Notes: generated by a model not told the origin, from the letters alone. A DNA stretch of 64,000 bases from Bradyrhizobium sp. SRL28 (GCF_018596315.1 NZ_JAHEAG010000009.1:1-64000), one strand, 5' to 3'; shown: positions 35,078 to 45,496, counted from the first letter of the stretch. A program made the numbers and translations.

Positions 35078-36256
35078 ATGAACAAGAAAGTCGCCATGTC
35101 TGTCGCCGTTCTTACTGCGGTGCTTGCGGCCGGTGGTTTGTACTTGATGTACGCCCACCCCTTCGCGAAAGTCGCTGCAGCACCCGCTCCGCCCGCGGTG
35201 CCGATTGTCGCTGCGACGGTCGCCCAACATGACGTGCCTATCTATCTGACCGGTGTCGGCACCGTAATCGCGTATAACACCGACGTCGTGCGGGCCCAGA
35301 TCCAGGGGCAGATCGTCAGCATCAACTTCACCGAAGGCCAGGCCGTGCATGCCGGCGACCTGCTGGCGCAGATCGATCCGCGACCCTACCAGGCCTTGAT
35401 CGATCAATACACGGCTAATCTTGAGCGCGATCAGGCTCAGCTCATCAACGCTCAGGCCAATCTCTCCCGCTACACCACATTGGGTCAGAAGGGCTGGGCA
35501 ACTCCGCAATTGCTCGAAACCCAGAAGGCGCAAGTGGGGCAACTGGTGGCGGCCGTCAAGGCCGATCAGGCACTGATCGATTCGGCGAAGGTCGAACTCA
35601 GCTACACGCGCCTGACCTCGCCGATCGATGGTGTGGTCGGGATTCGTCAGATCGACGTCGGCAACATCATCAGTCCGTCAACTGCGAACGGCCTCGTCGT
35701 CGTCACGCAGCTAGACCCGATTTCGCTGATCTTCACGCTTCCAGAGAAGGCGCTGCCGCAAATCCAGCAGCAACAGCAAGCGACCAAGAAGCCGCTTGCG
35801 GTCCTCGCCTACAGCCAGGATGATAGGGCGCTCCTCGATCAGGGAGTGCTCGGCCTCGTCAACAACGAGATCCTGCAGACCACCGGCTCGATCCAGCTCA
35901 AGGCCAATTTTGCCAACAAGTCGGGCAAGCTCTGGCCAGGCCAGCTCATCAATGCGCGGCTGCTCGTCGACACCCGGCACAACGGCCTGACCGTTCCCGC
36001 GGGCGTCGTGCAGGAAGGTTCGACCGGTCCCTACGCCTATGTGGTCAATCCGGACAACACCGTCGCAATCCGCCAACTCAAGGTCGCGCAAATCAGCGAC
36101 GGCCAGGCACTGATCGATTCCGGCCTGGAGGCCAACGAGCAGGTCGTGGCCGACGGGCAATACAAGCTGCAGCCCGGCGTGCATGTGGTGACGCTGCACG
36201 GCAAGGCAGCGCAGGAAGAAGCCGCGCAGGACGCGCTACAGGCGCCGATCCCATGA
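35078..36256 (+). CDS. RND efflux periplasmic adaptor (MdtA-like)
   Basis: A 392-residue membrane-fusion protein: anchor helix (MNKKVAMSVAVLTAVLAAGG), lipoyl halves (VVRAQIQGQIVSINFTEGQA and LTSPIDGVVGIRQIDVGNII), coiled-coil hairpin between them, beta-barrel (DPISLIFTLPEKALPQI) and proximal domain (LTVPAGVVQEGSTGPYAYVV). The pattern is that of MdtA. The start ATG 35078 follows a GAGCGAGA site; the frame is open further up. Its TGA overlaps the ATG of the permease gene, so translation is coupled. Confidence 0.88.
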   Translation: MNKKVAMSVAVLTAVLAAGGLYLMYAHPFAKVAAAPAPPAVPIVAATVAQHDVPIYLTGVGTVIAYNTDVVRAQIQGQIVSINFTEGQAVHAGDLLAQIDPRPYQALIDQYTANLERDQAQLINAQANLSRYTTLGQKGWATPQLLETQKAQVGQLVAAVKADQALIDSAKVELSYTRLTSPIDGVVGIRQIDVGNIISPSTANGLVVVTQLDPISLIFTLPEKALPQIQQQQQATKKPLAVLAYSQDDRALLDQGVLGLVNNEILQTTGSIQLKANFANKSGKLWPGQLINARLLVDTRHNGLTVPAGVVQEGSTGPYAYVVNPDNTVAIRQLKVAQISDGQALIDSGLEANEQVVADGQYKLQPGVHVVTLHGKAAQEEAAQDALQAPIP

Positions 36257-39200
36257 ACATTTCCGCGCCGTTTATCTATCGGCCGATCGCGACCGCGATG
36301 CTGATGGTCGCCTTGTTGGTGGGCGGCTTGGTCGCTTATCCTCTGTTGTCGGTCGCGTCACTGCCCAACGTCAATTATCCGACGCTTACCGTGACCGCAC
36401 AGCTCCCTGGCGCCGATCCGCAGACTATGGCGTCCACGGTGGCCTCCCCGCTTGAGCTACAATTCGGGGAGATCCCGGGTCTCACCCAGATGACATCCGC
36501 CAGCGCGCTCGGTTACACCCAGATCACCCTGCAGTTCGACCTGAATCGGCAGATCGACGGCGCGGTCAGCGACACGCTCTCAGCCATCAATGCCGCGAAC
36601 GCCTATTTGCCGGCCGGTTTGCCTTATCCGCCGCAGATCCGAAAGGTCAACCCGGCAGAGACGCCGATTCTTGTTCTTGGCATCACCTCCGACAGCCTGC
36701 CGCTGACGGTCGTCGACGCCTACGCGCAAAATATCCTGCTGCAGAAGATCTCGCAGGTATCCGGCGTCGGCCTCGTCGGCATCGGGGGCACGCAGCAGCC
36801 GACGGTCCGCATCCAGGTCGATCCGGAAGCGCTGGCGGCCCGCGGCATCAACCTCGAGGACGTCCGGACGGTGCTTGGGCAGGCGAATGTCGACCTTCCC
36901 AAGGGCACGCTCAACAGCCCGCGGCAGACCTTTACGCTCAATACCAACGATCAGTTGTTCAAGCCCGACCAGTATGCCGACCTCGTCATCGCCTATCGCA
37001 ACGGGTCGCCGGTTCGCGTCCGCGATATCGGCCGCGCCATCAGCGCGGGTGAGAATGAGTTGATCGCCGGATGGTACAACAGTCAGCGGGCGATCATTTT
37101 GGCGATTCAGCGGCAACCCGGCGCCAACGTTATCGAAACCGTGGGGCGAATCAAGGCGATGATGCCCGTGCTTCAGGCCTCGATCCCGGCCGCCGTCAAG
37201 ATAAATGTCATATCCGATCGCACCCAGACCATCCGCGCATCAGTCGCCGACGTGCAGTTCACGTTGCTGCTGACAGTTGCGCTCGTCGTCATGGTCATCT
37301 TCATATTCCTGCGCAATCTCTGGGCAACCATCATCCCTGCCGTCACCGTGCCGCTGTCGCTGGTCGGCACGTTCGCGATCCTCTACGAGATGGGCTACAG
37401 CCTGGACAATCTCTCGCTGATGGCCTTGTCGATCGCGGTCGGATTCGTGGTCGATGATGCCGTCGTCGAGATCGAGAACATCACGCGGCACATCGAAGAT
37501 GGCATGTCGCCGTATGACGCGGCACTCAAGGGCTCCGGCGAGATCGGCTTTACCGTCATGGCGATTACGTTTTCGCTGATCGCCGTGTTCATTCCGCTGT
37601 TCCTGATGAGCGGCTATGTCGGATTGCTGTTCCGCGAATTCGCAGTGACCGTGAGCGTGGCGCTCGTTCTCTCGCTGATCATCTCGCGCACACTCACGCC
37701 GATGATGTGCGCCTACCTGCTCAAGCCGGAGAGCCAGCAACACGGATGGCTGTACCGGATGTCCGAGCGCGGTTTCGACGGCCTGCTCTATGCCTATGAG
37801 ACGGGCCTCAAAGTCGTGCTGCGGCACCGCTTCATCACGCTGATGGTGATGTTCGGCACGGTCGCGCTGACCGGTTATCTCTACGTCATCATTCCCAAGG
37901 GCTTCTTTCCCCAGCAGGATACCGGATTGATCATCGGCCAGTCCGAGGCGGCGCAGGATATTTCCTTCCAGGCGATGAAGGAGCGCCAGCAAGCCTTGCT
38001 CGACGGCATCATGAAGGATCCGGCTGTCGCCACCGTCGGTTCGGCTGTCGGCGCCGGTGGGGGTAGCTACACGCTCAACGATGGCCGTGTCTTCATTCAG
38101 CTCAAGCCCGCCAACGAGCGCGAGTCGATCGAGAAGGTGATGGCCAGGCTGCGGACCAATCTGGCCAAGATCCAGGGCATCTCGCTCTACATGCAGGCAG
38201 CCCAGGACATCACGGTCGGGGCACGGCTCAACAAGACCCAGTTCCAGTACACGCTGAACGATGCCGACCCCGGCGAGCTCAGCCACTGGTCTGCTCTGTT
38301 CCTCGACAAGTTCAAGGCAATTCCGGGCATCACTGACGTAACTACCGATCAGCTCAGTTCCGGGCCGTTGCTCGACATCACGATCAAGCGCGAGGTCGCC
38401 TCGAGCTACGGCATCCTGCCGTACACGATCGACAACACGCTCGACGACGCCTTTGGCCAGCGCATCGTTTCGACAATGTATACCACGCTTCAGCAATACC
38501 ACGTCATTCTGGAGGTGAATCCCAAATTCCAGTACGGCCCAGAGGCGCTCAACGGCATTTACGTCAAATCGTCAAGCGGGCAACAGGTGCCGTTGTCGAC
38601 GCTGATCGACTCGGTGGTGAAGGTCGCCCCGCTCGTGGTCAACCACACCGGACAATTTCCGTCGGTGACGATCTCGTTCAATCTCGCGCCGGGCACCGCG
38701 ATCGGACAAGCCGTCAGCGCCATTAACGCGGCTGAAAAGGACCTGCATCCGCCGCTCTCGGTGCAGACCAGTTTCCAGGGCAATGCGCAGGCATTTGGAG
38801 CATCGTTGTCGAGCACGCCGATTCTCATCCTCGCCGCGCTCTTCGTCATCTATATCATTCTCAGCGTGCTCTACGAAAGCGTGATCCACCCAATCACCAT
38901 TATCTCCACCCTGCCCTCGGCCGGCGTCGGTGCGCTGCTGTTGCTGATGGCGGCTCACTACGACCTCAGCGTGATTGCGATCGTCGGGATCATTCTGCTG
39001 ATCGGCATCGTCAAGAAAAACGGCATCATGCTGGTGGATTTCGCCTTGCAGGCCGAACAGAACGAAGGCCTGTCAACCGAGGAGGCAATCTATCAGGCCT
39101 GCATCAAGCGCTTCCGCCCCATTCTGATGACCACGATGGCGGCGCTGCTCGGCGCCGTGCCGATGATGATCGGCACCGGAGTCGGCTCGGAGATCCGCCA

Positions 39201-39366
39201 ACCGCTCGGCTACGCCATTGTCGGCGGTCTGGCCCTGTCACAGATTCTCACGCTCTATACGACGCCGGTTGTCTATATCTATCTCGATCGGCTGCAAACC
39301 CGGCTGTTCGGGGAAAAGAGGAAGCAAGTTGCTTCCGGCGAAACAGCACCTGCGCCCGCCGAATGA
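36253..39366 (+). CDS. RND efflux permease (MdtB/MdtC-like)
   Basis: A 1037-residue inner-membrane pump subunit. TM1 starts FIYRPIATAMLMVALLVGGL; TM4 has LSIAVGFVVDDAVVEIENIT with the two aspartates of the proton relay; TM10-12 region has GIVKKNGIMLVDFALQAEQ and ILMTTMAALLGAVPMMIGTG. The sequence is closest to the MdtB/C branch, and a single permease suggests a homotrimer. It should export hydrophobic or anionic drugs with the adaptor and a borrowed TolC-type channel. Confidence 0.9.
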   Translation: MNISAPFIYRPIATAMLMVALLVGGLVAYPLLSVASLPNVNYPTLTVTAQLPGADPQTMASTVASPLELQFGEIPGLTQMTSASALGYTQITLQFDLNRQIDGAVSDTLSAINAANAYLPAGLPYPPQIRKVNPAETPILVLGITSDSLPLTVVDAYAQNILLQKISQVSGVGLVGIGGTQQPTVRIQVDPEALAARGINLEDVRTVLGQANVDLPKGTLNSPRQTFTLNTNDQLFKPDQYADLVIAYRNGSPVRVRDIGRAISAGENELIAGWYNSQRAIILAIQRQPGANVIETVGRIKAMMPVLQASIPAAVKINVISDRTQTIRASVADVQFTLLLTVALVVMVIFIFLRNLWATIIPAVTVPLSLVGTFAILYEMGYSLDNLSLMALSIAVGFVVDDAVVEIENITRHIEDGMSPYDAALKGSGEIGFTVMAITFSLIAVFIPLFLMSGYVGLLFREFAVTVSVALVLSLIISRTLTPMMCAYLLKPESQQHGWLYRMSERGFDGLLYAYETGLKVVLRHRFITLMVMFGTVALTGYLYVIIPKGFFPQQDTGLIIGQSEAAQDISFQAMKERQQALLDGIMKDPAVATVGSAVGAGGGSYTLNDGRVFIQLKPANERESIEKVMARLRTNLAKIQGISLYMQAAQDITVGARLNKTQFQYTLNDADPGELSHWSALFLDKFKAIPGITDVTTDQLSSGPLLDITIKREVASSYGILPYTIDNTLDDAFGQRIVSTMYTTLQQYHVILEVNPKFQYGPEALNGIYVKSSSGQQVPLSTLIDSVVKVAPLVVNHTGQFPSVTISFNLAPGTAIGQAVSAINAAEKDLHPPLSVQTSFQGNAQAFGASLSSTPILILAALFVIYIILSVLYESVIHPITIISTLPSAGVGALLLLMAAHYDLSVIAIVGIILLIGIVKKNGIMLVDFALQAEQNEGLSTEEAIYQACIKRFRPILMTTMAALLGAVPMMIGTGVGSEIRQPLGYAIVGGLALSQILTLYTTPVVYIYLDRLQTRLFGEKRKQVASGETAPAPAE

Positions 39367-39440
39367 TCGAAGATCACAGCCGTGCCAATGCCGCCAGTAT
39401 TGGCTGGGCAGCGCCTGAGTCAAAATACGCGCGGGTGAGC

Positions 39441-39459
39441 CTAAATCTTTATATAATGG
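39441..39459 (+). promoter_or_regulatory. 19-bp box (bicupin pseudogene)
   Basis: Reads CTAAATCTTTATATAATGG. It lies 63 bp before ATG 39523, the same distance as in the intact paralogue (64 bp at 45497). Confidence 0.5.
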
Positions 39460-39522
39460 CGCAGAAAAAGCCCGCGACTATCTCCACCATTCTCTTCGTT
39501 CTGCCACAGAGGTGAACAATCG

Positions 39523-40124
39523 ATGTTTTCGAGGCGTGACATGTTGGCGGCGACCGCCGTCGGTGGGGCGACGACGGCAGCGACAATGACCACGGCGAAT
39601 GCCGCGCCGGTGAAGAGTGATATCACCTTCGGCAATCCAAACGATCCTCCGCAGGGTGCAATCAACGCGAAGAATCCACGATCGGGAGCCCCGGCGCGCG
39701 AGACGAAGGGCGGTTCGGTGCGCATCGCCGACAGCAACTTCACCGTTTCCACAACGGTCGCCGCCGCACTGGTCACCATGCGTCCAGGACGCCTGCGGGA
39801 GATGCACTGGCGCTCCAACGCCGACGAATGGCAGTACTGGATCAAGGGCAAAGGCCAAATGACACCGGCCCGAACGCCGTCACCATGGATCTCAACGCGG
39901 GCGACGTCGGCTAGGTCAAGAAGAACCGCGGACATTATATCAAGAACACTGGCGATACCGATTTGCAGTTTCTCGAAGTGTTCAGAGCTCCCTATTTCGC
40001 AGATGTCTCCCTTTCCGACTGGATTTCCCTCACGCCGCCATCGATGGTTGCCCAGCACCTGAACGTGACCGAGGCTACCATCGCAAAATTTCCCAAGAAC
40101 AAGCCGGAAGTCATGCCGGAGTGA
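39523..40124 (+). pseudogene. Oxalate-decarboxylase-like bicupin: first cupin deleted, frameshift and stop
   Basis: Alignment by eye to the intact paralogue at 45497 shows the leader (MFSRRDMLAATAVGG), then SDITFGNPNDPPQGAINAKN joined straight to ARETKGGSVRIADSNFTVST. About 230 codons including cupin 1 are missing. Ten bases are lost near 39862, shifting the frame, and TAC has become TAG at 39913-39915. The remaining frame reads TGPNAVTMDLNAGDVG, then APYFADVSLSDWISLTPPSM to the TGA at 40122. The metal motif is HWRSNADEW where the paralogue has HWHPNADEW, so one histidine ligand is gone too. Confidence 0.8.
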
Positions 40125-40389
40125 CCGGACCACGGGTGCATGTGGCCGAAAGCAACATGCTGCCCCCTCCAACTTGGGCCGGCCGATTGCCCTGATATCC
40201 GCTTCGCCGGCCAGGTGTCTAGCATTCGGCCGGCGGTTCTCGATATTGGCGCGCTTTCTTCGATCGGCGGAAGAAACTCACCGCGAGCACACCCGGACGA
40301 GAACTGGGAGGATGCGCGCAGTCGATCATGTCACGATCGGTGTCAACCACCGAGCAGCCCAGACCGTGACCTCAGTTCGACGCGGATAT

Positions 40390-40408
40390 CTAAACTCCAA
40401 TTTAGTGG
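40390..40408 (+). promoter_or_regulatory. 19-bp box (cupin 40471 and pao operon)
   Basis: Reads CTAAACTCCAATTTAGTGG, an exact consensus match, 62 bp before ATG 40471. Confidence 0.65.
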
Positions 40409-40470
40409 TTATCTGATTGGCCGCTGCTTAACTTTTCACGGTTACCCATTCAAACATGATCCGGGACGCC

Positions 40471-40875
40471 ATGAGTTCTCCTTCTGAAATTCACATCGTC
40501 AGCCCCGCCCAATTCGATCCGGGAACAGCGCAGACGCCAGGCTCAGAACGTCGCGCCGCTATCGCGCCGACGCTTGGCATCGCGTCCGCAATCTGGGGCG
40601 GCCTGTTCGAGGTCAAACCAGGATCCCGGACGGGGGTTCATCATCACGGAGAGCAGGAGACGATCGCCTACGTCCTCTCCGGCATCTGCGAAATCCGCTG
40701 GGGCGCGACAGGAAAATCGGTCGCGCGTGCAAAGGCCGGCGATTTCATTCATGTACCCGCCTTCCTGCCGCACATGGAAATCAATCCTTCGAAAGAGGAG
40801 CCGTTTCGATGGGTCGTCGTACGCAGCACCGCGACACCCATTGTGATCAACCTACCGGACGACACCTGGCCGTAA
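40471..40875 (+). CDS. Small single-domain cupin
   Basis: A 134-residue cupin. Motif 1 is GVHHHGEQETIAYVLSG (His, His, Glu ligands) and motif 2 is DFIHVPAFLPHMEINPS (final His). It has no signal peptide. ATG 40471 follows GGGA; a start five codons upstream is possible. Such proteins are metal-dependent isomerases, dioxygenases or sensors. It lies 95 bp before paoA on the same strand, so it may head that operon. Confidence 0.75.
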   Translation: MSSPSEIHIVSPAQFDPGTAQTPGSERRAAIAPTLGIASAIWGGLFEVKPGSRTGVHHHGEQETIAYVLSGICEIRWGATGKSVARAKAGDFIHVPAFLPHMEINPSKEEPFRWVVVRSTATPIVINLPDDTWP

Positions 40876-40970
40876 GCCGGATGTCTTCTCGCGGGCGGCC
40901 GGAAGACATCAGGCCGTAAGCCTGATGCCTTTCAGACAACCCTGATGGACTTGGCGAACATGGAGCAGTC

Positions 40971-41642
40971 ATGAACGAGCGTGATTCCACTGCAGAACCC
41001 GGTACCCCAAATGCATTTGAAGTTACTCGCCGAACAGTAATCGAGACGGGAGCCACCGCGTTGCTGTTGACGACGCTGCCACATGCTGTTCTTGCCGATC
41101 CGATCGACGGCAACGAACCTTTATCCTCTCCCGTGAAGGTCGAACTTCAGATCAACGGCCAACTACATTCGCTGACCCTGGATCCCCGCACGACATTGCT
41201 GGACGCTTTGCGTGAACACCTCGCGCTGACGGGCTCGAAAAAGGGCTGCGATCACGGCCAATGCGGCGCGTGCACTGTGCTGATCGAAGGACGCCGCATC
41301 AACTCCTGCCTGACGCTAGCGGTGATGCACGACGGCCAATCGGTCAACACGATCGAGGGGCTCGCCCAAGGCGCGAATTTGCATCCAATGCAAACGGCCT
41401 TCGTCGAGCATGACGGCTTCCAGTGCGGCTACTGCACATCCGGCCAGATCTGCTCGGCCATCGGAATGCTGGCAGAAAGCCAGCAGGGCATGCCGAGCTA
41501 CGTGACCGAGGACCTGACGAAGTCGGCCCCCGAACTCACCGATGCGGAAATCCGCGAGAGAATGAGCGGCAACATCTGTCGCTGCGCAGCCTACCCCAAC
41601 ATCGTGGAGGCCATCAAACAAGCCGCGGGAATGCCAACATGA
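40971..41642 (+). CDS. paoA: Periplasmic aldehyde oxidoreductase, [2Fe-2S] subunit (PaoA/YagT-like)
   Basis: A 223-residue protein with a Tat leader ([24 protein letters not shown]). The plant-type ferredoxin domain has [16 protein letters not shown] plus an outer cysteine (NSCLT), binding cluster II. The helical domain has [17 protein letters not shown] and [20 protein letters not shown], binding cluster I. This is the small subunit of xanthine-dehydrogenase-type enzymes; the Tat leader and the subunit order point to PaoABC, which oxidises aldehydes in the periplasm. ATGA overlap with the next gene. Confidence 0.85.
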   Translation: MNERDSTAEPGTPNAFEVTRRTVIETGATALLLTTLPHAVLADPIDGNEPLSSPVKVELQINGQLHSLTLDPRTTLLDALREHLALTGSKKGCDHGQCGACTVLIEGRRINSCLTLAVMHDGQSVNTIEGLAQGANLHPMQTAFVEHDGFQCGYCTSGQICSAIGMLAESQQGMPSYVTEDLTKSAPELTDAEIRERMSGNICRCAAYPNIVEAIKQAAGMPT

Positions 41643-42619
41643 AAGCCTTTACTTACCAACGCGCCGACTCGACGGCGCAAGCGGCCGCCGCTGCCGTCAA
41701 GCCTGGTGCGAAAATCATCGCTGGCGGCACCAATTTGCTCGACCTGATGAAATTGCAGGTCGAGACACCTTCGAATCTGGTCGATATCAACCGCCTGCCG
41801 CTCGACAAGATCGAAGAGACTCCCGATGGCGGCTTGCGTATCGGCACGCTGGTTCGCAACAGCGATCTCGCCGCCGACCCACATGTGCGGCAGCGTTACG
41901 GCGTGCTAAGCCGCGCGCTGCTGGCTGGCGCCAGTGCGCAATTGCGCAATAAGGCCACGACTGGCGGCAATCTGCTGCAGCGAACCCGCTGCTATTACTT
42001 CTATGACGTCACAAAACCCTGCAACAAGCGCAGTCCCGGCTCCGGCTGTGCGGCGCTCGCTGGCTTTAACCGCATTCATGCCGTCCTGGGCACCAGCGAG
42101 CACTGCATCGCGACGCATCCGTCAGATATGGCGGTAGCGATGCAGGCGCTCGACGCCAAGGTGGAGACGGTCAATCGCCAGGGTGAAACCAAAGTGATTC
42201 CGATCGCGGAATTTTATCGTCTTCCCGGCAACACCCCCGAGATCGAGACGTCACTCAAATCAGGCGAAATCATCACCGCTGTGACGCTGCCTCCACCGCC
42301 TCCGGGTGTGCAGCTTTACCGCAAGGTCCGCGATCGCGCTTCCTACGCGTTTGCACTGGTTTCAGTCGCCGCGATTGTCGATACGGCGCATGGTCGCATC
42401 CGTTCGGCCCGGCTCGCCTTCGGCGGTCTGGCACATAGGCCGTGGCGTGTAGCACAAGCAGAGCAAGGATTGGCCAACACGCCTGCGAACACTGCCACCT
42501 TTAATGCTGCCGCAGATGCGGTACTCGAAGGCGCCCGCGGCTACGTCGGGAATGATTTCAAGATCCCGCTGACACGGCGCACCCTGCACAGCGTGCTGGC
42601 AGAGATTACCCGGACCTGA
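41639..42619 (+). CDS. paoB: Periplasmic aldehyde oxidoreductase, FAD subunit (PaoB/YagS-like)
   Basis: A 326-residue FAD-binding subunit. [20 protein letters not shown] is the first FAD loop and [15 protein letters not shown] the second. Extra cysteines in [16 protein letters not shown] and SEHC match the additional [4Fe-4S] cluster found in PaoB. It has no signal peptide and is expected to be exported folded with PaoA. The start overlaps the paoA stop. Confidence 0.85.
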   Translation: MKAFTYQRADSTAQAAAAAVKPGAKIIAGGTNLLDLMKLQVETPSNLVDINRLPLDKIEETPDGGLRIGTLVRNSDLAADPHVRQRYGVLSRALLAGASAQLRNKATTGGNLLQRTRCYYFYDVTKPCNKRSPGSGCAALAGFNRIHAVLGTSEHCIATHPSDMAVAMQALDAKVETVNRQGETKVIPIAEFYRLPGNTPEIETSLKSGEIITAVTLPPPPPGVQLYRKVRDRASYAFALVSVAAIVDTAHGRIRSARLAFGGLAHRPWRVAQAEQGLANTPANTATFNAAADAVLEGARGYVGNDFKIPLTRRTLHSVLAEITRT

Positions 42620-42632
42620 GGGAGGCGATCTC

Positions 42633-44834
42633 ATGGAAATGAACTCACCCATCGGCCCTAATGCACTCGACGCACAGCGCATTGTCGGCAAGCCCCTCGA
42701 CCGCGTGGACGGCCGATTGAAGGTTACGGGCAGCGCGCGCTACGCCTATGAGATGCAGCAGGAGAACACGCTGTACGGCTTTGTCGTCGAAGCCTCGATC
42801 GGAAAGGGAAGGATCGTATCGATCGATACGCGTGCTGCCGAGAAGGCGCCAGGCGTGGAGCTGGTTCTCACCCATCGCAACGCGCCCGCGCAGGGCACCG
42901 GCAATCACCGTGATGCGCACCCGGTGCTCACGGGCCCACAAGTGACCCGTTACGGCCAGCCGGTCGCCTTCGTGGTTGCCGAAAGTTTTGAGCAGGCCCG
43001 GGCGGCGGCTTACCTGGTAGACGTGAAGTACGACCGATCGAACGGGAAATACGCGCTGCATAGCAATCTCGACAAGGCGCGCGTTCCAAACCCAAGCGAT
43101 GCGCCGGCAGCCGACAGCGCGGTGGGCGATTTCGCACGCGCATTCGCCAGCGCCCCGGTGCAACTCGACGTGACCTATACCACCCCGTTGCAAAGTCACG
43201 CGATGATGGAACCGCATGCCACGCTCGCGATGTGGGACGGCGACAACTTGATCCTGCATACTGCAAATCAGATGCTCAACCAGGGTCAACAAGTCATCGC
43301 GACAACCCTGAAAATTCCCGTCGAGAATATACGTCTGATCAGCCCGTTCATCGGCGGCGGATTCGGCGGCAAACTCTGGGTCAATGCCGATGCGATCCTG
43401 GCGGCGATCGCTGCGCGGCAGCTCAAGCGGCCTGTGAAAATCGCGCTGACGCGGCAGCAGATTTTTCACGTCACGACGCACCGCTCCGACACGATCCAGC
43501 GGCTGCGCCTGGGCACCGATAGCGAGGGCCGCATCCTCGCGATCGGCCACGACGTATTCTCCGGCAATCTGCCCAGCGAGCAAACTTACGAGGGCGCGGC
43601 GCTGCAGACCCGCACCCTCTACGCCGGGCCTAATCGGCTGACGCAGCATCGCCAGGTTCCCCTGGATATTCCGGTCGCGTCGTCGATGCGGGCACCCGGC
43701 GAGGCTGTCGGGCTGATGGCGCTTGAATGCGCGATGGATGAACTTGCCGAGAAATTGAATCTCGATCCGATCGAGCTGCGAGTGCGCAACGAGCCGAGCG
43801 AGGATCCGGAAAAGCATATTCCCTATTCCAGCCGTCATTTGATCCCCTGCATGCAGGAAGGTGCGCGCCGCTTTGGATGGGACAAGCGCAATCCGAAACC
43901 GGGTCAGGTGCGTGACGGACGTTGGCTCGTGGGAATTGGCATGGCTGCGGCGACACGCGGCAACCCGCTGCTGCTTTCCAAGGCTAATGTCCGGCTGGAT
44001 CCTGACGGTACCTGCATCGTGCGAATGGCGATGACCGACATAGGAACCGGCACTTATACCATCCTGGCGCAGATCGCAGCGGAGATGCTCGGCCTGCCGA
44101 TGGAACGCGTTAAGGTCGAACTCGGCGACACCATCTTTCCGCAGGCGGCGGGTTCGGGCGGCTCATGGGGCGCGGGCAGCTCGGGCTCGGCCCTGTTCGA
44201 GGCATGCAATGCGCTGCGCGAAAAGCTGGCACGGACCGCCGGCATGGACCCGGCAACCGCAAGGTTCGCCAACGGTAGTATCGCATCCGGCGACCAGTCC
44301 AGAAAGCTGACGGACCTTGTGGGCGTCGGGATGGACGCCGACGGTGAAATCCGGCCCGGCCGCAACAACAAGGATTTTTCGCAGCAATCCTACGGCGCGC
44401 ATTTCGCGGAAGTCGGCGTCGACGAGGATACCGGTGAGGTGCGTGTGCGGCGCATGCTGGGCGTATTCACGGCCGGCCGTGTCCTGAACGCAAAAACGGC
44501 GCGCTCCCAAGCGATCGGGGGAATGGTTTTCGGCGTCGGTGCCGCGCTGCATGAAGAGATGACGCTCGATCCGCGCTTCGGGTATTTCGTCAACCACGAT
44601 CTCGCCGAATATCATGTTCCGGTGCATGCCGACATTCCAGACATCGACGCCGTCTTTCTTGCCGAACTGGACGACCAATCCAACCCGCTCAAGAGTAAGG
44701 GCATCGGCGAACTCGGAATCTGCGGCGCCGGCGCATCGATTGCCAATGCGATCTACAACGCGTGTGGCGCACGGATTCGGGATTACCCGATCACGCTCGA
44801 CAAGCTGCTTTCCAGGCTGCCAGTGCGCACATGA
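42633..44834 (+). CDS. paoC: Periplasmic aldehyde oxidoreductase, molybdenum cofactor subunit (PaoC/YagR-like)
   Basis: A 733-residue Moco-binding subunit. GKPLDRVDGRLKVTGSARYA starts the first domain; SPFIGGGFGGKLWVNADAIL and GSGGSWGAGSSGS are Moco loops; KSKGIGELGICGAGASIANA contains the catalytic glutamate (GELG). This is the xanthine-oxidase large-subunit family in its PaoC form. The cofactor is likely molybdopterin cytosine dinucleotide, as known for PaoC; maturation genes (paoD, mocA) are not in the window. GGGAGG precedes the ATG. Confidence 0.87.
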   Translation: MEMNSPIGPNALDAQRIVGKPLDRVDGRLKVTGSARYAYEMQQENTLYGFVVEASIGKGRIVSIDTRAAEKAPGVELVLTHRNAPAQGTGNHRDAHPVLTGPQVTRYGQPVAFVVAESFEQARAAAYLVDVKYDRSNGKYALHSNLDKARVPNPSDAPAADSAVGDFARAFASAPVQLDVTYTTPLQSHAMMEPHATLAMWDGDNLILHTANQMLNQGQQVIATTLKIPVENIRLISPFIGGGFGGKLWVNADAILAAIAARQLKRPVKIALTRQQIFHVTTHRSDTIQRLRLGTDSEGRILAIGHDVFSGNLPSEQTYEGAALQTRTLYAGPNRLTQHRQVPLDIPVASSMRAPGEAVGLMALECAMDELAEKLNLDPIELRVRNEPSEDPEKHIPYSSRHLIPCMQEGARRFGWDKRNPKPGQVRDGRWLVGIGMAAATRGNPLLLSKANVRLDPDGTCIVRMAMTDIGTGTYTILAQIAAEMLGLPMERVKVELGDTIFPQAAGSGGSWGAGSSGSALFEACNALREKLARTAGMDPATARFANGSIASGDQSRKLTDLVGVGMDADGEIRPGRNNKDFSQQSYGAHFAEVGVDEDTGEVRVRRMLGVFTAGRVLNAKTARSQAIGGMVFGVGAALHEEMTLDPRFGYFVNHDLAEYHVPVHADIPDIDAVFLAELDDQSNPLKSKGIGELGICGAGASIANAIYNACGARIRDYPITLDKLLSRLPVRT

Positions 44835-45373
44835 TCGGGCGAGAAGAAACAGGCATCCAGCGCCGCCCGTTCATGGTTGTGGCGATCGCAATTACTGCAG
44901 CCGCCATCCTGGCGATCTGTCTTGCGGCCTCGCGCGGCGTTGCCGCTGGGCCAGAAGCGACGCCCTCACCTCATGCTACCGAATATCTGCCGAGCGTCAG
45001 CGACCTGATGATTGCGACAATTCAACCACGGCATGAGCGCCTCTGGCAGGCAGAGCAGGACGGAAATTGGGAATTTGCGGCCTACGAGCTTGGAAACCTG
45101 CGCGGCGCCTTCGGTCGACTCGGGCGCGCCCATCCCAGTGAACACGACATCTCCTTTCCGGACATGATCACCTCCGTTACGGAGCAACCGTTCAAGGAAC
45201 TCAACAGCGCGATCCAATCCAAAGACGGCACCGCATTCGCCAAGGCCTATGCCGATCTGACCGCCGCATGCAATTCATGTCATCAGGCTCTCAACCACAG
45301 CGTGGTCGAAGTCCGCGTACCGAACCGGACGTCTACGTCAGACCTAAACGCCAACAGCCCAACCCGGAATTGA
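44831..45373 (+). CDS. Membrane-anchored monohaem cytochrome c
   Basis: A 180-residue protein. An N-terminal helix (PFMVVAIAITAAAILAICLA) acts as leader or anchor. One haem site CNSCH lies near residue 155, after a helical domain (HERLWQAEQDGNWEFAAYEL, FKELNSAIQSKDGTAFAKAY). The layout resembles the four-helix or cytochrome-c-prime-like small cytochromes. Its ATG overlaps the paoC stop (ATGA), so it should be made with PaoABC and carry the electrons from aldehyde oxidation to the respiratory chain. The best-known PaoABC (E. coli) lacks such a partner. Confidence 0.75.
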   Translation: MIGREETGIQRRPFMVVAIAITAAAILAICLAASRGVAAGPEATPSPHATEYLPSVSDLMIATIQPRHERLWQAEQDGNWEFAAYELGNLRGAFGRLGRAHPSEHDISFPDMITSVTEQPFKELNSAIQSKDGTAFAKAYADLTAACNSCHQALNHSVVEVRVPNRTSTSDLNANSPTRN

Positions 45374-45413
45374 CGCTGGGCATATCGGCGACTCCCACCG
45401 CCAGATCCGCATT

Positions 45414-45432
45414 CTGAATGTTAATTTAGTGG
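45414..45432 (+). promoter_or_regulatory. 19-bp box (bicupin 45497)
   Basis: Reads CTGAATGTTAATTTAGTGG, 64 bp before the start of the bicupin gene. Confidence 0.6.
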
Positions 45433-45496
45433 CTCGGGATAAATTGTGGGCCTATCTCTAATGGACCCGCAGTCGATTTTTTGAGGAGCGACGACG

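Noticed and set aside
37240-38502. Minus-strand frame of 420 codons
   Set aside because: Antisense to the second RND permease; Arg/Asp/His-rich composition is typical of a shadow.
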